NCBI RefSeq assembly: GCF_030123065.1
Contig: NZ_CP126093.1
Coordinates: 2,112,001 to 2,176,000, forward strand
DNA length: 64,000 nt
Direction: 5' to 3'
Source of the DNA: Neobacillus sp. DY30
GTDB taxonomy: Bacteria > Bacillota > Bacilli > Bacillales > Cytobacillaceae
Shown here: piece after piece, positions 1 through 10,900 of the stretch
Layout of the letters: the number at the start of each line of letters is the position of its first letter
Numbering within the stretch: position 1 is the first letter of the stretch
The notes under the pieces: generated by a model
Told to the model about the DNA's origin: nothing
The model's database searches: none
Seen by the model: only the letters and a program-made list of their open reading frames with translations
Made by a program: the position numbers and the translations under genes

Positions 1-62
1 TTGAAATTAATAACTTCATGTAAATCCAATGATTCATGATCGGCTAATTTTTGATTATCCAT
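1..62 (-). CDS. Partial N-terminus of an unidentified protein, possibly spore-coat related
   Basis: A minus-strand start codon at 62-60 is preceded by a strong GGAGG at a good distance, and the frame stays open to the window edge, giving about 20 residues (MDNQKLADHESLDLHEVINF). The acidic, Leu/His-rich start is reminiscent of small CotF/YhcQ-like spore proteins of Bacillus, but 20 residues cannot prove a family. The start and ribosome binding site are well supported; the function is a guess. Confidence 0.45.
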   Translation of the reverse strand, partial: MDNQKLADHESLDLHEVINF

Positions 63-258
63 TTCTAATTAACCTCCTTATTCGTTAATACAATCAAATG
101 TATTGTTTCAAAAATAAGAGGGAAACATTCTTTAAGTTTTTTTTATAATTGGTATATTATCTTAAATGGTTGGATTATTTATAAAGCGGGGGAAATTCAT
201 TTATTGTGATTGCTGAGGATGATTGCTGCTGCGGTTTTTTTCTTGTAGCAAAAAAAAT

Positions 259-284
259 GTTCAACCAGAAATATCTGGTTGAAC
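259..284 (-). terminator. Rho-independent terminator of the CBO0543-like gene
   Basis: A perfect 10-bp inverted repeat (GTTCAACCAG/CTGGTTGAAC) with a 6-nt loop. On the minus strand it is followed by the T-run complementary to the A-run at 250-257. It lies 33 bp past the stop of the minus-strand gene at 317. Confidence 0.8.
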
Positions 285-316
285 TTATACTCATATTGTT
301 GATTATGAACCTCCAT

Positions 317-754
317 CTAAGAAAAATCGTATTTATTATTGAAGAGACGTCTTATAACAGACATTGAAAATCTGACCAATAAAAAGGAAAAAGAAAGCGA
401 ATAAAAAGTGGTTTTCCAATTCCACCCCTTTTTATATTTAACAAGCTGTGTGTTTTTTTCTAGCCATAGCTCAGTCATAGTCATGGGTACACTGAAATAC
501 AGAACTTTTAAAAGGCACTGAAGGATGCGGGAATCAAACACCACACTTGTTTTAACTTGTTTTGGAAATCGGGTGGGATATTTAACATAACCAGTATTTA
601 CAACAAGTTTATCGACCAATGATGCATAATAACTTTTTATAAAGAAAACAAAGAGCCAGTCCTTTGCGAGTGATTTTTTAATTAAGTAAATAAAGGAACT
701 AATACCAAAGAAATATAGCAATTTTATAAGGTTTTTTTCAAATTTTCGACCCAT
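317..754 (-). CDS. Small CBO0543-like membrane protein
   Basis: About 145 residues with hydrophobic stretches near both ends (KLLYFFGISSFIYLIKK and FYSLSFSFLLV) around a central motif of the type KYPTRFPK...SVVFD. That motif resembles the RYP.RF.P..F..S.LFD region of the Bacillus CBO0543 family of small membrane proteins of unknown function. I choose the second ATG (754-752): the upstream in-frame ATG overlaps the Shine-Dalgarno itself (ATGGAGG), which sits about 8 nt before the second ATG. The gene stands alone, with its own terminator at 259-284. It is somewhat short for the family. Function is unknown. Confidence 0.6.
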   Translation of the reverse strand: MGRKFEKNLIKLLYFFGISSFIYLIKKSLAKDWLFVFFIKSYYASLVDKLVVNTGYVKYPTRFPKQVKTSVVFDSRILQCLLKVLYFSVPMTMTELWLEKNTQLVKYKKGWNWKTTFYSLSFSFLLVRFSMSVIRRLFNNKYDFS

Positions 755-887
755 GTTTAGCGCCTCCATAAGATAGGTTATCTCTGAGGCAGGTGGTTAT
801 ACTTAGGACATTCGAAAATTAGATAAGTAAACAATGAATGAATAAACAAGGGTCTATTTTTTTATATAAAAACTTAAACAAAAGGGT

Positions 888-919
888 GCGTTGATCAAAG
901 AAGGATTAACGCTTTTTTT
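888..919 (+). terminator. Intrinsic terminator immediately upstream of the group II intron
   Basis: GCGTTGATC / GATTAACGC stem (one G.T pair) with a 7-nt loop, followed by seven T. No plus-strand gene ends just before it, so it appears orphaned. It is the landmark beside which the intron is inserted. Confidence 0.7.
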
Positions 920-1412
920 GTTGGCGTGCCCAGGCAAGCCGTTAATTGCTAACTGGTGGAAGTCCAGTCTAGGTAAGAACCAAGTCGCCTAGTAGCTGAC
1001 AGGCAGCTGGTGGAGTAATCCTAAGGTTGAAGCCCTGTGCCAGCAACTTTACAGGTTGTAACATAAAGTGAATCCTGCCGCCTCGTCAAGAGCAACCTGG
1101 AAACAGGACAAGGAGAAGTCGAGCCTTGCGACAAAGGGCGAAGACCATGGAAGGTGTGTAGAACTTGGAACAACACTCAAGAATCTCTCGGGGTATGGGG
1201 AACGACATGTAAAGAAAGTAAGTTTCGGAACTGGGGAGACCCTACTTTACCCTTACGGTTAAGGAAAGAGAAAGCCTATAAGCAATTGCGAAATGGTGGA
1301 CTGTAAAGAGGGAGTCGGAGGAGGTCATAGTACCAATGATTATCATGACAACACAACATGATGTAGGGAAGGACCTCTACTTTGTTCATGTGTTTAAAGG
1401 AGGTAAGAGTAA

Positions 1413-2714
1413 GTGAATGCTATGAAATTAGCTAACTACACCGATGTAAAAGCTCAAGAACTTTGGAAAACACTATATCTATGTGCCAAGGAGAATCCGA
1501 AACGTAAGTTTCATGCTTTATATGATAAAGTTTATCGACCTGATATATTACTAGAAGCCTGGAAGCGTGTAAAAAGAAAGAGAGGTAGTGGAGGAGTAGA
1601 CGGACAAACGATTGAAGAAATCGTTACTAACTACGGGGAAAGAAAATTCTTAAATGAGCTGTATACTCAGCTAAAAGAGAATAAATATAATCCAAGCCCT
1701 GTACTAAGAACGTATATTCCAAAAGAAAATGGAAAGAAGAGACCATTAGGGATTCCGACTATAAAAGATAGAGTGGTACAAATGGCAACAAAGTTGGTTA
1801 TTGAACCGATATTTGAAGCTGATTTTCAAGAATGTTCTTTTGGTTTTCGCCCAAAAAGAAATGCACACCAAGCAATGGCTAGCATAAGAGAGGCAAGCAA
1901 AAGAAGTTCATGGGTAGTGGACGTTGATATTCAAGGGTATTTTGACAACATAAACCAAGAAAAGTTGTTAAAATTAATAGAACAGAAAATCAATGACCGC
2001 AGAATCCTAAAGTTAATTCGAAAATGGCTACGTGCTGGGATAATGGAGGAAGGTAATGTTAGAAATCCCCTAACGGGGACACCACAAGGAGGAGTGATTT
2101 CTCCTTTACTAGCGAATATTTATCTAAATACATTGGACAAGCTCTGGTTAAAGAAATTCCATCACCTAGGAGAACTAGTTCGTTATGCAGATGATCTTGT
2201 AATATTAACAAGAACAAAACAACAAGCGATTGAGAGTATACAAGTATTACAGGCTATTATGAAAAAGCTAGACTTGACTATTAATCGGGACAAATCAAGA
2301 CTAGTCCACTTGTTTGATAATAAAGAGGGGTTCGATTTCCTAGGTTTCCACAATCGTAAATTCGAAGTACATAATAAAGGGGGAAGACCCTTTTACGCTA
2401 TGGCTCATATTCCGAAGAAGAATGCCATGAAAAAGATGAGAGCAAAGATAAAGGCATTTACAGAGCCAAGAACCAAGTTATATTTAGACATTAAGGAATT
2501 GGTAAAAGGATTAAATAGAATACTGCAAGGGTATAAGAACTATTACAAGATTTCACCAATCGCATTTAAGTGGCTAAATCAGATTGACTGGTATGTGCTT
2601 GAAAGGCTCACACTCTTTTACAATAAGAAAAAGAACAACAGAAGAAAACATGGTAACTTAAAGACTATTCAGGATGAAGTAAATTATTTAATCGTAAAGC
2701 TAGCACGGAATTAA
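1413..2714 (+). CDS. ltrA: Group II intron reverse transcriptase/maturase
   Basis: 433 residues. The reverse transcriptase core has the expected blocks: GVDGQT near residue 60, RPLGIPT, SFGFRP, GTPQGG and the catalytic YADD at 258-261. It is followed by the maturase (X/thumb) region, with ...GFDFLGF... and the terminal YKNYYKIS helix region. No HNH endonuclease domain follows, and the protein stops soon after the maturase domain. The GTG start at 1413 is preferred because AAAGGAGG lies 9 nt upstream; the ATG at 1422 would be 18 nt away. The protein helps its own intron fold and splice, and copies it into new DNA sites. The reading frame is intact. Confidence 0.95.
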   Translation: MNAMKLANYTDVKAQELWKTLYLCAKENPKRKFHALYDKVYRPDILLEAWKRVKRKRGSGGVDGQTIEEIVTNYGERKFLNELYTQLKENKYNPSPVLRTYIPKENGKKRPLGIPTIKDRVVQMATKLVIEPIFEADFQECSFGFRPKRNAHQAMASIREASKRSSWVVDVDIQGYFDNINQEKLLKLIEQKINDRRILKLIRKWLRAGIMEEGNVRNPLTGTPQGGVISPLLANIYLNTLDKLWLKKFHHLGELVRYADDLVILTRTKQQAIESIQVLQAIMKKLDLTINRDKSRLVHLFDNKEGFDFLGFHNRKFEVHNKGGRPFYAMAHIPKKNAMKKMRAKIKAFTEPRTKLYLDIKELVKGLNRILQGYKNYYKISPIAFKWLNQIDWYVLERLTLFYNKKKNNRRKHGNLKTIQDEVNYLIVKLARN

Positions 2715-2743
2715 CCGTAAAGCACAAGAAAGAAGAACATCGG

Positions 2744-2779
2744 AAAGCCGTATGAGGGAAAACTTCACGTACGGTTTGA
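2744..2779 (+). ncRNA. Group II intron domain V
   Basis: A 36-nt hairpin with the catalytic AGC triad at its base (AAAGCCGTATG...CACGTACGGTTT), internal bulge and GAAA-type loop. This is the most conserved RNA element of group II introns and lies 30 bp after the maturase stop. Confidence 0.9.
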
Positions 2780-2911
2780 TGAGGGGGAGCTGAAATTAAA
2801 TGAGGATAGCGTAAGCTATCTCATTGAAATCAGTTCTCTACTCTACAACAAGCAAGGGATAAAAAATTGGAAACCAATACCTTAAATTTATTATTCCTTC
2901 TTCAAATTTAC

Positions 2912-2946
2912 GGGGGCTTTGTTGGAACAAGGGCTAAAGCCTTTTT
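2912..2946 (+). terminator. Possible weak terminator
   Basis: GGCTTT and AAAGCC form a 6-bp stem with a ~14-nt loop, followed by five T. It is downstream of the intron 3' exon junction, with no clear gene to terminate. Confidence 0.35.
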
Positions 2947-3096
2947 CTTATTGAAGTAACGGAAGGTTAGTGGAATAATGGCTTTCATATATCTGGTACA
3001 CACTTAAAGGAGATATGGAATACTCCTTTGAAAAACAAAAAAGCTACCGTAACTTAAAATGTACCCGATAGAGTAGACACTAAAAAAGTCCTCTAA

Positions 3097-3553
3097 CTCG
3101 GTTGCCCTTTTTGTGCAGGAAAAAGGGTTTCAATTGATAATTGTTTAGCTACAGTAAATCTAGAGTTAGCCAAGGAATGGTGTCAAGAGAAAAATGGCAA
3201 TTTAACAATTTATGATGTGACCCGTAGCTCTGGGAAACAAGTATGGTGGAAATGCACAAAAGGTCATGAATGGACTGCGAAAATCTCCTCTAGAAACAAA
3301 GGTAACGGTTGTCCCTATTGTTCTGGTAAAAAGGTGTGTAAGGATAATTCCTTGGAAACGGTTGATCCCATACTTGCAGAACAAAGGCATCCTGCCAAAA
3401 ATTCATTGACACCTAAAGAAGTTACCGCACATTACGGAAAAAAAAGTATGGTGGGCATGTAAGAATGGTCACGAATGGGAAGCTACCGTTGACCAAAGAA
3501 GCCGTGCTCGTACTAGGAATTGCCCTATTTGTATGGGAAGGAGAAAAAATTAG
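3097..3553 (+). pseudogene. Zinc-ribbon repeat protein remnant (treble-clef/DUF4379-like), frameshifted
   Basis: The frame opened after the stop at 3094 encodes repeated zinc-ribbon units: GCPFCAGK, then KQVWWKC..GHEW, then GCPYCSGK. Each pairs WxC..GHEW with CPxC as in treble-clef zinc-ribbon repeats (PF14311-like). At 3437-3444 a run of eight A shifts the frame, and the product would stop at 3462. Reading seven A instead restores KVWWACKNGHEW and a final CPICMG to the stop at 3553. The N-terminal part is also missing, since stops precede 3097. This is most likely a decayed gene, although an assembly error in the A-run would explain the second defect. Such repeats are often found in proteins near mobile DNA; no function is assigned. 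Confidence 0.75.
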
Positions 3554-3604
3554 ACAGATTTGACACAATTAAACCTAACAATTTATTGGGTCTGTTTTTT
3601 TATT

Positions 3605-3634
3605 ATGATTAGCATTTAAGCTAATCATTTTTTA
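3605..3634 (+). terminator. Terminator after the zinc-ribbon remnant
   Basis: ATGATTAGC/GCTAATCAT inverted repeat with a 6-nt loop followed by a T-rich stretch, about 50 bp past the repaired stop of the pseudogene. Confidence 0.65.
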
Positions 3635-3807
3635 TTCACTGGACAAACGATTTTTAATTCGATAAAATTACTTTAAACTGTAGCACATGGATATGTATAA
3701 ACTGTGTGGTTACGGTGAGTATTTTTATAAAATATTAAAGGATAAATCAGGACTTAGCCCATACATAGCAAGGAATCAAACATTATCAGAAAATTCAAAA
3801 TGACTAT

Positions 3808-3877
3808 CCAAGTCTTCAAAACTGCTTGAGACCTGCGTGCCAGGTCTGGTGGGGTCGATTCCCACACAGTCCCGCCA
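3808..3877 (+). pseudogene. selC: 3' half of a selenocysteine tRNA gene (copy A)
   Basis: The segment reads as the 3' half of tRNA-Sec. It has an anticodon loop CTTCAAA (anticodon TCA) and a long variable arm (AGACCT...AGGTCT). The T-arm is GTGGG-GTCGATT-CCCAC. It ends in an 8-nt acceptor strand ACAGTCCC, discriminator G and encoded CCA. An 8-bp acceptor stem, discriminator G and TCA anticodon are the known marks of bacterial tRNA-Sec. No matching 5' acceptor strand (GGGACTGT) or D-arm occurs at the proper distance upstream, and the anticodon stem pairs poorly, so it is not a functional gene. The 3' end of selC is a known integration site for mobile elements, which is a likely origin. Confidence 0.65.
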
Positions 3878-4015
3878 ACATAACTTTAAGTAAACGCTCA
3901 ATCACTTAATTGATTTTTAAGTCTAGTGGGCTTTTTTGCGTGCGAAATTATTGGCAGCTTAGAATTCTCAATCATTTTAATTAAAAATTTATTTATAAAC
4001 GAAGGAGCAAGAAAG

Positions 4016-4291
4016 ATGAAGTTTCCCAAAAACATTATATTAGATTCTGTTGCTGAACGTAAAAACGACCCAGATTACGGACTAGAATTTGTTCAGGAAC
4101 TTGGAAACGATGACGCAGGTTTTTCTGAAATGGTAGTAATTATTTTTAAGTACAAAGGAAAATATTATAGTGTTGATATCCAACGTGTAAATGGAGAAAA
4201 TAATTACGATCATTGGGACGTTGAAGTTGATTGTCCTGAGGTAATACAAAAACAAGCCATTCAATATTATTGGGAAGAAGTCAAAGCTTAA
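4016..4291 (+). CDS. Unknown 91-residue protein
   Basis: The start at 4016 is chosen because GAAGGAGC lies just upstream; longer in-frame starts lack a binding site. The product is acidic, soluble, without membrane segment or known motif (FKYKGKYYSVDIQRVNG... YDHWDVEVDCPEV). I do not recognise a family. It is the only gene between the two tRNA-Sec fragments and resembles small cargo or phage hypotheticals in size and setting. Confidence 0.6.
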   Translation: MKFPKNIILDSVAERKNDPDYGLEFVQELGNDDAGFSEMVVIIFKYKGKYYSVDIQRVNGENNYDHWDVEVDCPEVIQKQAIQYYWEEVKA

Positions 4292-4409
4292 ATTAATATT
4301 TTATACAATACTTAAAATAACGGTTTATAGTAATCTAATAAACACTATAAAGCGAGAAACCTTGATCAAACTATACTTCACGGTACATTAAAATTTTAGA
4401 AAAACTGGT

Positions 4410-4482
4410 GCCAGCAAACTTCAAAACAGATTGAGACCTAAGCGCCAGGGCTGGTCTGTTCGATTCCCACGCAGTCCCGCAA
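4410..4482 (+). pseudogene. selC: 3' half of a selenocysteine tRNA gene (copy B, more decayed)
   Basis: Aligns without gaps to copy A over 64 nt, from CTTCAAA to the 3' end, with about 53 identities by eye. The variable arm (AGACC...GGTCT), TTCGATTCCCAC and CAGTCCCGC are kept. The T-stem 5' strand is damaged (GGTCTG instead of GTGGG) and the terminal CCA has become CAA. A stretch just upstream (CTGGTGCCAGC) may be what remains of the D-arm, but no 5' acceptor strand is present. Confidence 0.6.
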
Positions 4483-4534
4483 AAAAATATTACATAGTAC
4501 TAGTGCGACTGGTTTTGTGTGTACTAGCGTGTCA

Positions 4535-4571
4535 AATCCACCAAATTCTTGAAAGAAGGGTGGATTTTTTT
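4535..4571 (+). terminator. Intrinsic terminator
   Basis: AATCCACC / GGTGGATT stem with a ~16-nt loop and T-run, downstream of the small gene and tRNA fragment B. The stretch from here to 4926 is AT-rich and shows only an inverted repeat TATTTGAC...GTCAAATA at 4577-4604 and no gene. Confidence 0.75.
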
Positions 4572-4926
4572 ATGGCTATTTGACGTTCGAAAGAATGTCA
4601 AATACTATTTCTTCTAAAAATATTAAACAAAAATAGTAAAATTTTATATATAGTTATCTGAAATTTCTAATTATAATAAATGTTGCAAAATAGTTCTTAA
4701 CCATCTTGTTCAATTTCCTTAACATGATAGAAACTATAAAACTTCTTTGCTTTTTTTCGTTTTTCATTGGTAAATCATCAAAGTCATTTCAAAATACGGA
4801 TTATTAAAAGAGATATTTAGGTTATCTCTTTCTAATAATAAAGATTTTTTGTTGCAAGGGGGTGAAAAGGGGACGTCGCAGTAACTATATGATACTTATA
4901 GTTCTGTATACAACTAGGATGTAAAT

Positions 4927-4940
4927 TGGAAACGGTTTCA
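4927..4940 (+). promoter_or_regulatory. CcpA cre-like site before the pectinase gene
   Basis: TGGAAACGGTTTCA matches the cre consensus TGWAANCGNTNWCA at 13 of 14 positions and lies 35 bp before the start codon. This suggests carbon catabolite repression or a LacI-type operator. Confidence 0.65.
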
Positions 4941-4974
4941 AGTTATCTAGGGCAAATTAACTAGGGAGGAACAG

Positions 4975-7900
4975 ATGGTTGTAAAAAAAGTATTAAGAAT
5001 TATTTTTATGTATTCTCTTGTACTATCTATTGTAGTAAGCGGATTCGGAGGATTTCCAAACACTACGGTTCATGCTGCCAGCCTTTCAATAACTAGCGGT
5101 GGAGGTTGGTTTGAAACGGCATATGTAGAATGGTCGCCTGTAAGTGATGCGGCAGGGTATAACGTATATGTTAAATCTGCGAGTGCACAAGATTCTCAAT
5201 ATAAACAAATTGATTCTGAATTAATTCGAAGCTACGGATCGTATTGGAGAGCTGACGCGGTAGGGCTTGCAGCTGGAGACTATGTCATGAAAGTTGAAGC
5301 AGTACTGTCAGATCGTTCAACAGTAAGTACGGTTTCAAATACGCTGTCCGTAACAGCACATGACAGATCAGGATTTGCTTTTGCATCAAACTCAACATAT
5401 GGCACAGGTTCAGGTGCTTATAATGATGATGGAACACTTAAGGCTGGTGCTCAAGTTGTTTATGTAACATCTGAGAATGCACAAACCGTAACTCATGATG
5501 TGATCACCAGCAGTTCAGGAGCTGTAACAACTGCTGTGGGTATAGGTAACATTCTGAACTTGAGACAAAAAGGCTATGATAAAACACCGCTTGCCATTCG
5601 ATTTATTGGAAAAATTACAGATGCTGACATGAATGGGCAACTTAACAGCAACGGATATCTTCAAGTGAAAGGTAACTCCAATTATTCGGAAATGAATATT
5701 ACATTAGAGGGTATCGGGGAAGATACTTACGCTTATGGATGGGGGATCCTGCTTCGTTATGTCGGTAATGTAGAAGTAAGAAACTTAGGTATTGCCCTAT
5801 TCCCTGACGATGGTATTTCAATGGATACTGGCAACGTTAATGTTTGGATTCATCATAATGATCTTTTCTATGGAACAGCAGGAGGAGATGCCGACCAGGC
5901 AAAAGGCGACGGTTCCACTGACCTGAAAAGTGGATCCACCTATATTACCCTTTCTTATAATCACTACTGGGATTCCGGAAAAGCATCTCTAGTCGGTTTG
6001 AATGAATCAGCAGAATTCTTTGTAACCTTGCACCATAACTGGTTTGATCATTCAGACTCTCGTCATCCGCGAATAAGAACAGGAACTGTTCATGTATACA
6101 ATAACTTTTTTGACGGTATCTCTAAATATGGTGTTGGTGTAACAACAGGAAGTTCATCCTTTGTGGAATCAAACTACTTTAGAAATGCGAAATATCCAAT
6201 GATGAGTTCCTTGCAAGGTACGGACGCTTTAGGAGTAGGTACATTCTCGGGCGAAAATGGAGGAATGATTAAAGCATACAACAATCGGATTGTTGATGCT
6301 GCAAGTCTTATCTATGCCAATTCCGATGCAGGAACAACTCCAGCTCACGAGACATCATTTGATGCTTACTTAGCTTCGTCAAGAAGTGAAACCGTTCCAA
6401 GCTCTTACAAAACCCTAGTAGGCGGAACAACTTATAATAACTTTGATACTCTCATCGATTTGGGCGTAACGGCATCTGACATTGATGACGTAAGCCTAGT
6501 CGAACAAACGGTTACAGCAGAAGCTGGACGCCTAAATAAGGGAGACTTTACATGGGAATTTGATGATGCTGTTGATGATCGATCGGCTAGTCTAAATACA
6601 GCACTGATGTCTAAAATACAAAATTATAAAACCCAACTTGTATCTGTAGGGGGGCAATCAACTCCATCAGAGCCAACAAAACCAACAGAACCAACACACA
6701 GAAAAATCGACGTATGGGACTTTGGAGGAATTCAAACCTCGGGAGATCTATACAACAATAATATTACAGCGGAGGTTCTGAACAGTAAAACTACAATTAA
6801 GTCCGGGACATTTGTAACCACTGCTTTTGGGGATTTAACCATTGCCAATCCGGTTACAAGTGATAGGTCCTACTATTATGAGTCAGATGGCTCTACCGTA
6901 GGTGTAAATTCCTCTGGTTTCTGGGGAACTCAAAAGTACAGTTATGAAGACGGATATAACGCGAACGGAGTTTATTACGCAAACGGTACGGGAGGTTCCA
7001 CGAGAAGGTATTTGACTCTTGATAATGTTGCAGCTGGGGATAAAATTACCGTTTATGGTGGAACGAGTAATGGAGATGAAACCCTTCACTTTGTTCACGC
7101 AACTGTGAGTGTAAGTGGTACCACAGTTACAGTAAAACCGGATGCTTCACAGGTTCAGGATAGTACAGCTGCTTTTACAACATCTGCACAAAAAGTTGAA
7201 TTCACAGCACAATATTCCGGATCGTATCAAATTTATGTTTCAGCTGATAAAGGCGGTAAACCTTATTTCCAAAGAGTGATGAGGACTCCAGGCGTTAAGG
7301 TAAGTGGAGCTGTGAATTTAAATGGCAGCGATATTTCTGCAGGTTATGCACTTAATTTTACGAATCAGAAATCAGGCGATACTACAACCGTAAATGTTCA
7401 TGCAGACAATACCTTTGATGCGGTTCTCGCAACGGGCTATGATTATATTGTTAGTTTAAAGAATATAGCCAGTTACAGAATTTCCGATGAAACCAAGGTC
7501 ATAAGCACATCCACTTCTGATATTACGGCAGGAAAAAGTGTTAGCTTTGATGTTGTAGCTAACAAGCTTGTTTCCGTTAGTGGTAATATTAAGGGCTTTG
7601 ACAGCAGTTATGATGTAAGTAAATTACAAATCAAATTTACTCCTCCAGATGGAAGCCTTGTCTCACCGGTGACAGCAATCGTAAATACCAATGATAAGAC
7701 ATTTACAGCAGATGTTCAGGATGGAGTACAATATACAGCCGTTATTTCGGGTGTTAACGATTATGAAATTGTCGATGGCGGTATTATCAATTTAAGCGCT
7801 GACACCGTTCATGATATTACAGTTGCTAAAAAAGCAGTACACACTGCAACTGGTTTATTCCAGGGATTACCGTCAACTGCTCAAATTTCAAGTCTTACAT

Positions 7901-10900
7901 TTACAAATGTCGATGATGGATACACGTATGCTGGGACCGTTTCAAATGGCGGATACACAGTAATTCTTAGAGATGGTGCATATGAGGTTACAGCTGTTAG
8001 TTCCGAGAATTATAGTACGAGTTCTCACGTAGTGATGAATGGGCAGGATAAAACAAAGGATATTTTGTTTGTTAACAACACTGCTCCAGAATCCCTTGCC
8101 TGGGTTCCGGATTTGTATGTTGGCGACAGCTCAAAGACCAATAATTTCAGTACAGTTAAGGATGCTCTCGATGCAGCAGCCCGAATGAATCCAACAGATG
8201 AAGCTCACAGAATCACCATTCATATTGCACCGGGTGTATACAGAGCACAGCTGGTAATAAATACTCCATATATTACACTTGTAAATTCTCATTCAAATCC
8301 AACGAGCGATCCAAGTACGCAGGTTAAAATTACTTGGTATTACGGTATTGGGTATAAATATTACAGCATGGGGCCTAACGGTTTCTATGATGAAGAAAAA
8401 GCATTTGATAAGTATTCCAAAAATATTGCCAGTAAATGGGGAGGTACCGTTTATCTCACCAGTAAGGCTTCCGACTTCAAAGCAGAAAACATCATATTTG
8501 AAAATTCCTTCAACAAATATATGACAGATGAGGAATTAGCAGATGGTGTGGAGCTTGCCAATATACCATCCGCAAGCCCGATCAATGTAGAAAGAAAGTC
8601 TTTTACAGATGTTACTTCAAAAGCAGCTACAGAAAGGGCTGCCGCTATGATAATCGAGGGAAACCGTGCAGAGTTTGTGAATTGTAGTTTCCTAGGAAGC
8701 CAGGACACACTTTACACCGGTGGCAGCGGTACGAATAGCAGTTATTTTAAAAACTCTTTTATAGAAGGTAACACAGACTATATTTTTGGTGATGGAAATG
8801 TGGTATTTGATAATGTTACATTGAATTTTGCCGGTTACAGTGATAAGGCTGTAGGTGGTTATATCACAGCAGCAAAGGATACAGCATCCCATGGTTACCT
8901 ATTTAGAAACAGTACTGTAACAGCCAGCAGTAAGAATATGCAAACTTCAGGTTTCTTCGGAAGACCTTGGGGAGCAGGAGCAAAAGTAACCTTCTTGAAC
9001 ACTAAGCTTCAGAGCAATTCGATCATAGACCCTAAAGGCTGGACGGATATGAGTGGCCCGCCTGAAAATGCAAATTTTGCAGAATACAATACAACATATA
9101 ACCATTCAGCAGTAGATACATCCCAAAGAAGAGGATCCGTTTTAACGGAGGCACAAGCTGCAGAAATTAATGTTGCCGATTATCTTGGAGGTTGGACACC
9201 ATCATCTTATACAGCTGACAGTGATACAGCGCCAACATTTAAGGTTGCTCCTTACTTCACAACAGATGATGATATCAATATACCTTACGTTGGAAATACC
9301 ATTAGCTTAGGTTATGAATTTACTAATCCAAATGATAACGTAAACGACAGTTCTTTAATTCAGTGGTACAGAGTAAGTCCGGAGGGAACTGAAACGTTGA
9401 TCCATGCAACAACAGCATATATTTCCAAAACTTACAAGATTACTAGTGCCGATGCAGGCAATTATATCAAGGCTGTTGTTACGCCGGAAACCGTGAATGG
9501 TTTGAAGGGCACACAGATGTCTATTAAACTTGACAACCTGGCTAGAGTAGGCTCGTCCGGTGGCGGAGGGAATGAGATTCCGGATGGTCAGCGTGTAAAT
9601 ATTTATCTAGCAGGTGATTCAACGGTCAAGACATACGGCCCAACCTCAGATACAGGCGGCTGGGGAGAATACTTACAGAAATTTTTCAATTCGGATAAGG
9701 TGAATGTTGTTAATTATGCCAACGGAGGCAGAAGCTCAAGGAGCTTTATAAATGAGGGAAGTCTTGATAAAATCGCTTCTACCATTAAAGCCGGAGACTA
9801 TTTGCTGGTTCAATTTGGACATAATGATGAAGCCAATCAATCAGGATTTCTCTTAGACAGATTTGTTTCTATGGGAGAACCGGATGCAAATGGTATTTAT
9901 CCTTCCATTCCGGGTGTTGAAGAGGCCACACCGGCAAGTCTTTCACTACAGTATGGAGCAACATTTTATCCATATACTAGCGGAACCTTCAAGTGGTATC
10001 TGCAGCAGTATATTGATGTAGCAAAAAATGCAGGTGCAACACCTATTTTAGTTACTCCTGTTTCAAGACAGTATTTTTACGCAGATGGCACCATAAGAAC
10101 TCATCATGATGCTACGGACACCACAACTGGAACAGTTATAACTGCCAATAATGCTTATGTAAGAGCTGTTGAACAGTTAGGTGCAGAACAGGGTGTTAAA
10201 GTGATTGATATGTTTGATTTAACAAAAGAGTCCTTTGAAAAAGCATACAAGAATGACCCTGCAGCCACTAATGGAAGCTCGCCTTCAGCAAAGGCATTAA
10301 TGGTTCCTGCAGATTCAACTCATAATAATAAGATTGGCGGTTTTTATAATGGCGCTTTAATTGCCGATCAAATACAGGACCTTGGATATAACATCTCTAA
10401 CTACGTTATTCCACCTATAAGAGTAGGCGGTGTAGACGGTAAGAACAGCGTACAATTTGAAGTGGATTCAAACAGTAAAGTAAGTGTATATACCCCTGAT
10501 GCAAGCGGTGTTTATACAAGTCAGCTAAATACGTATTGGACTGGTGAGACCCAGGCTCTTATTGACCGGCTTTCCGCACCTGTGGATCATACCGCTCCAG
10601 TCACAACCTCCAATGCTCCAACGGATTGGTCGAATGACGAGGTAACCGTCAAACTGGACGCTTCCGATAACGAGAGTGGTGTTGCCGAAACCTTTTATTC
10701 AATTGATGGGTCTGATTATGTGAAGGGTACATCCTTTACAATAGATTCCGAGGGAGACCATACTGTGTCCTTCTATTCTATTGATAAAGCAGGAAATATT
10801 GAAGAAAAGCAAACTATTTCTATTAAACTAGATTTCACTACTCCTACTATTGATATAACTGGCTTAGTGAATGATCGTTACAACGATTCCGCGGAGATCA

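Larger units (their letters stand above)
926..2846 (+). mobile_element. Group II intron with its own maturase
   Basis: About 1.9 kb. The first ~480 bases are structured non-coding RNA (domains I-III). The maturase gene is at 1413-2714 in the domain IV position. Domain V is at 2744-2779 and a domain VI-like hairpin at about 2789-2840 (GGATAGC-GTAA-GCTATC at its tip). The 3' end is placed after CTCTAC at 2846. The 5' end is placed at GTGCCCAG near 926 by resemblance to the GTGYG-type start, and is uncertain by several bases. The intron lies 7 bp after the T-run of a terminator, a site preference known for some bacterial group II introns (class C). However, the maturase does not look like the short class C type, so I leave the class open. 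All parts needed for splicing appear intact. Confidence 0.85.

Noticed and set aside
1068..1262. 64-codon frame within the group II intron
   Set aside because: It lies in the structured 5' RNA (domain I region), has no ribosome binding site and no family resemblance.
3808..3877. Functional tRNA-Sec gene
   Set aside because: No complementary 5' acceptor strand or D-arm at the needed distance; only the 3' half is preserved.
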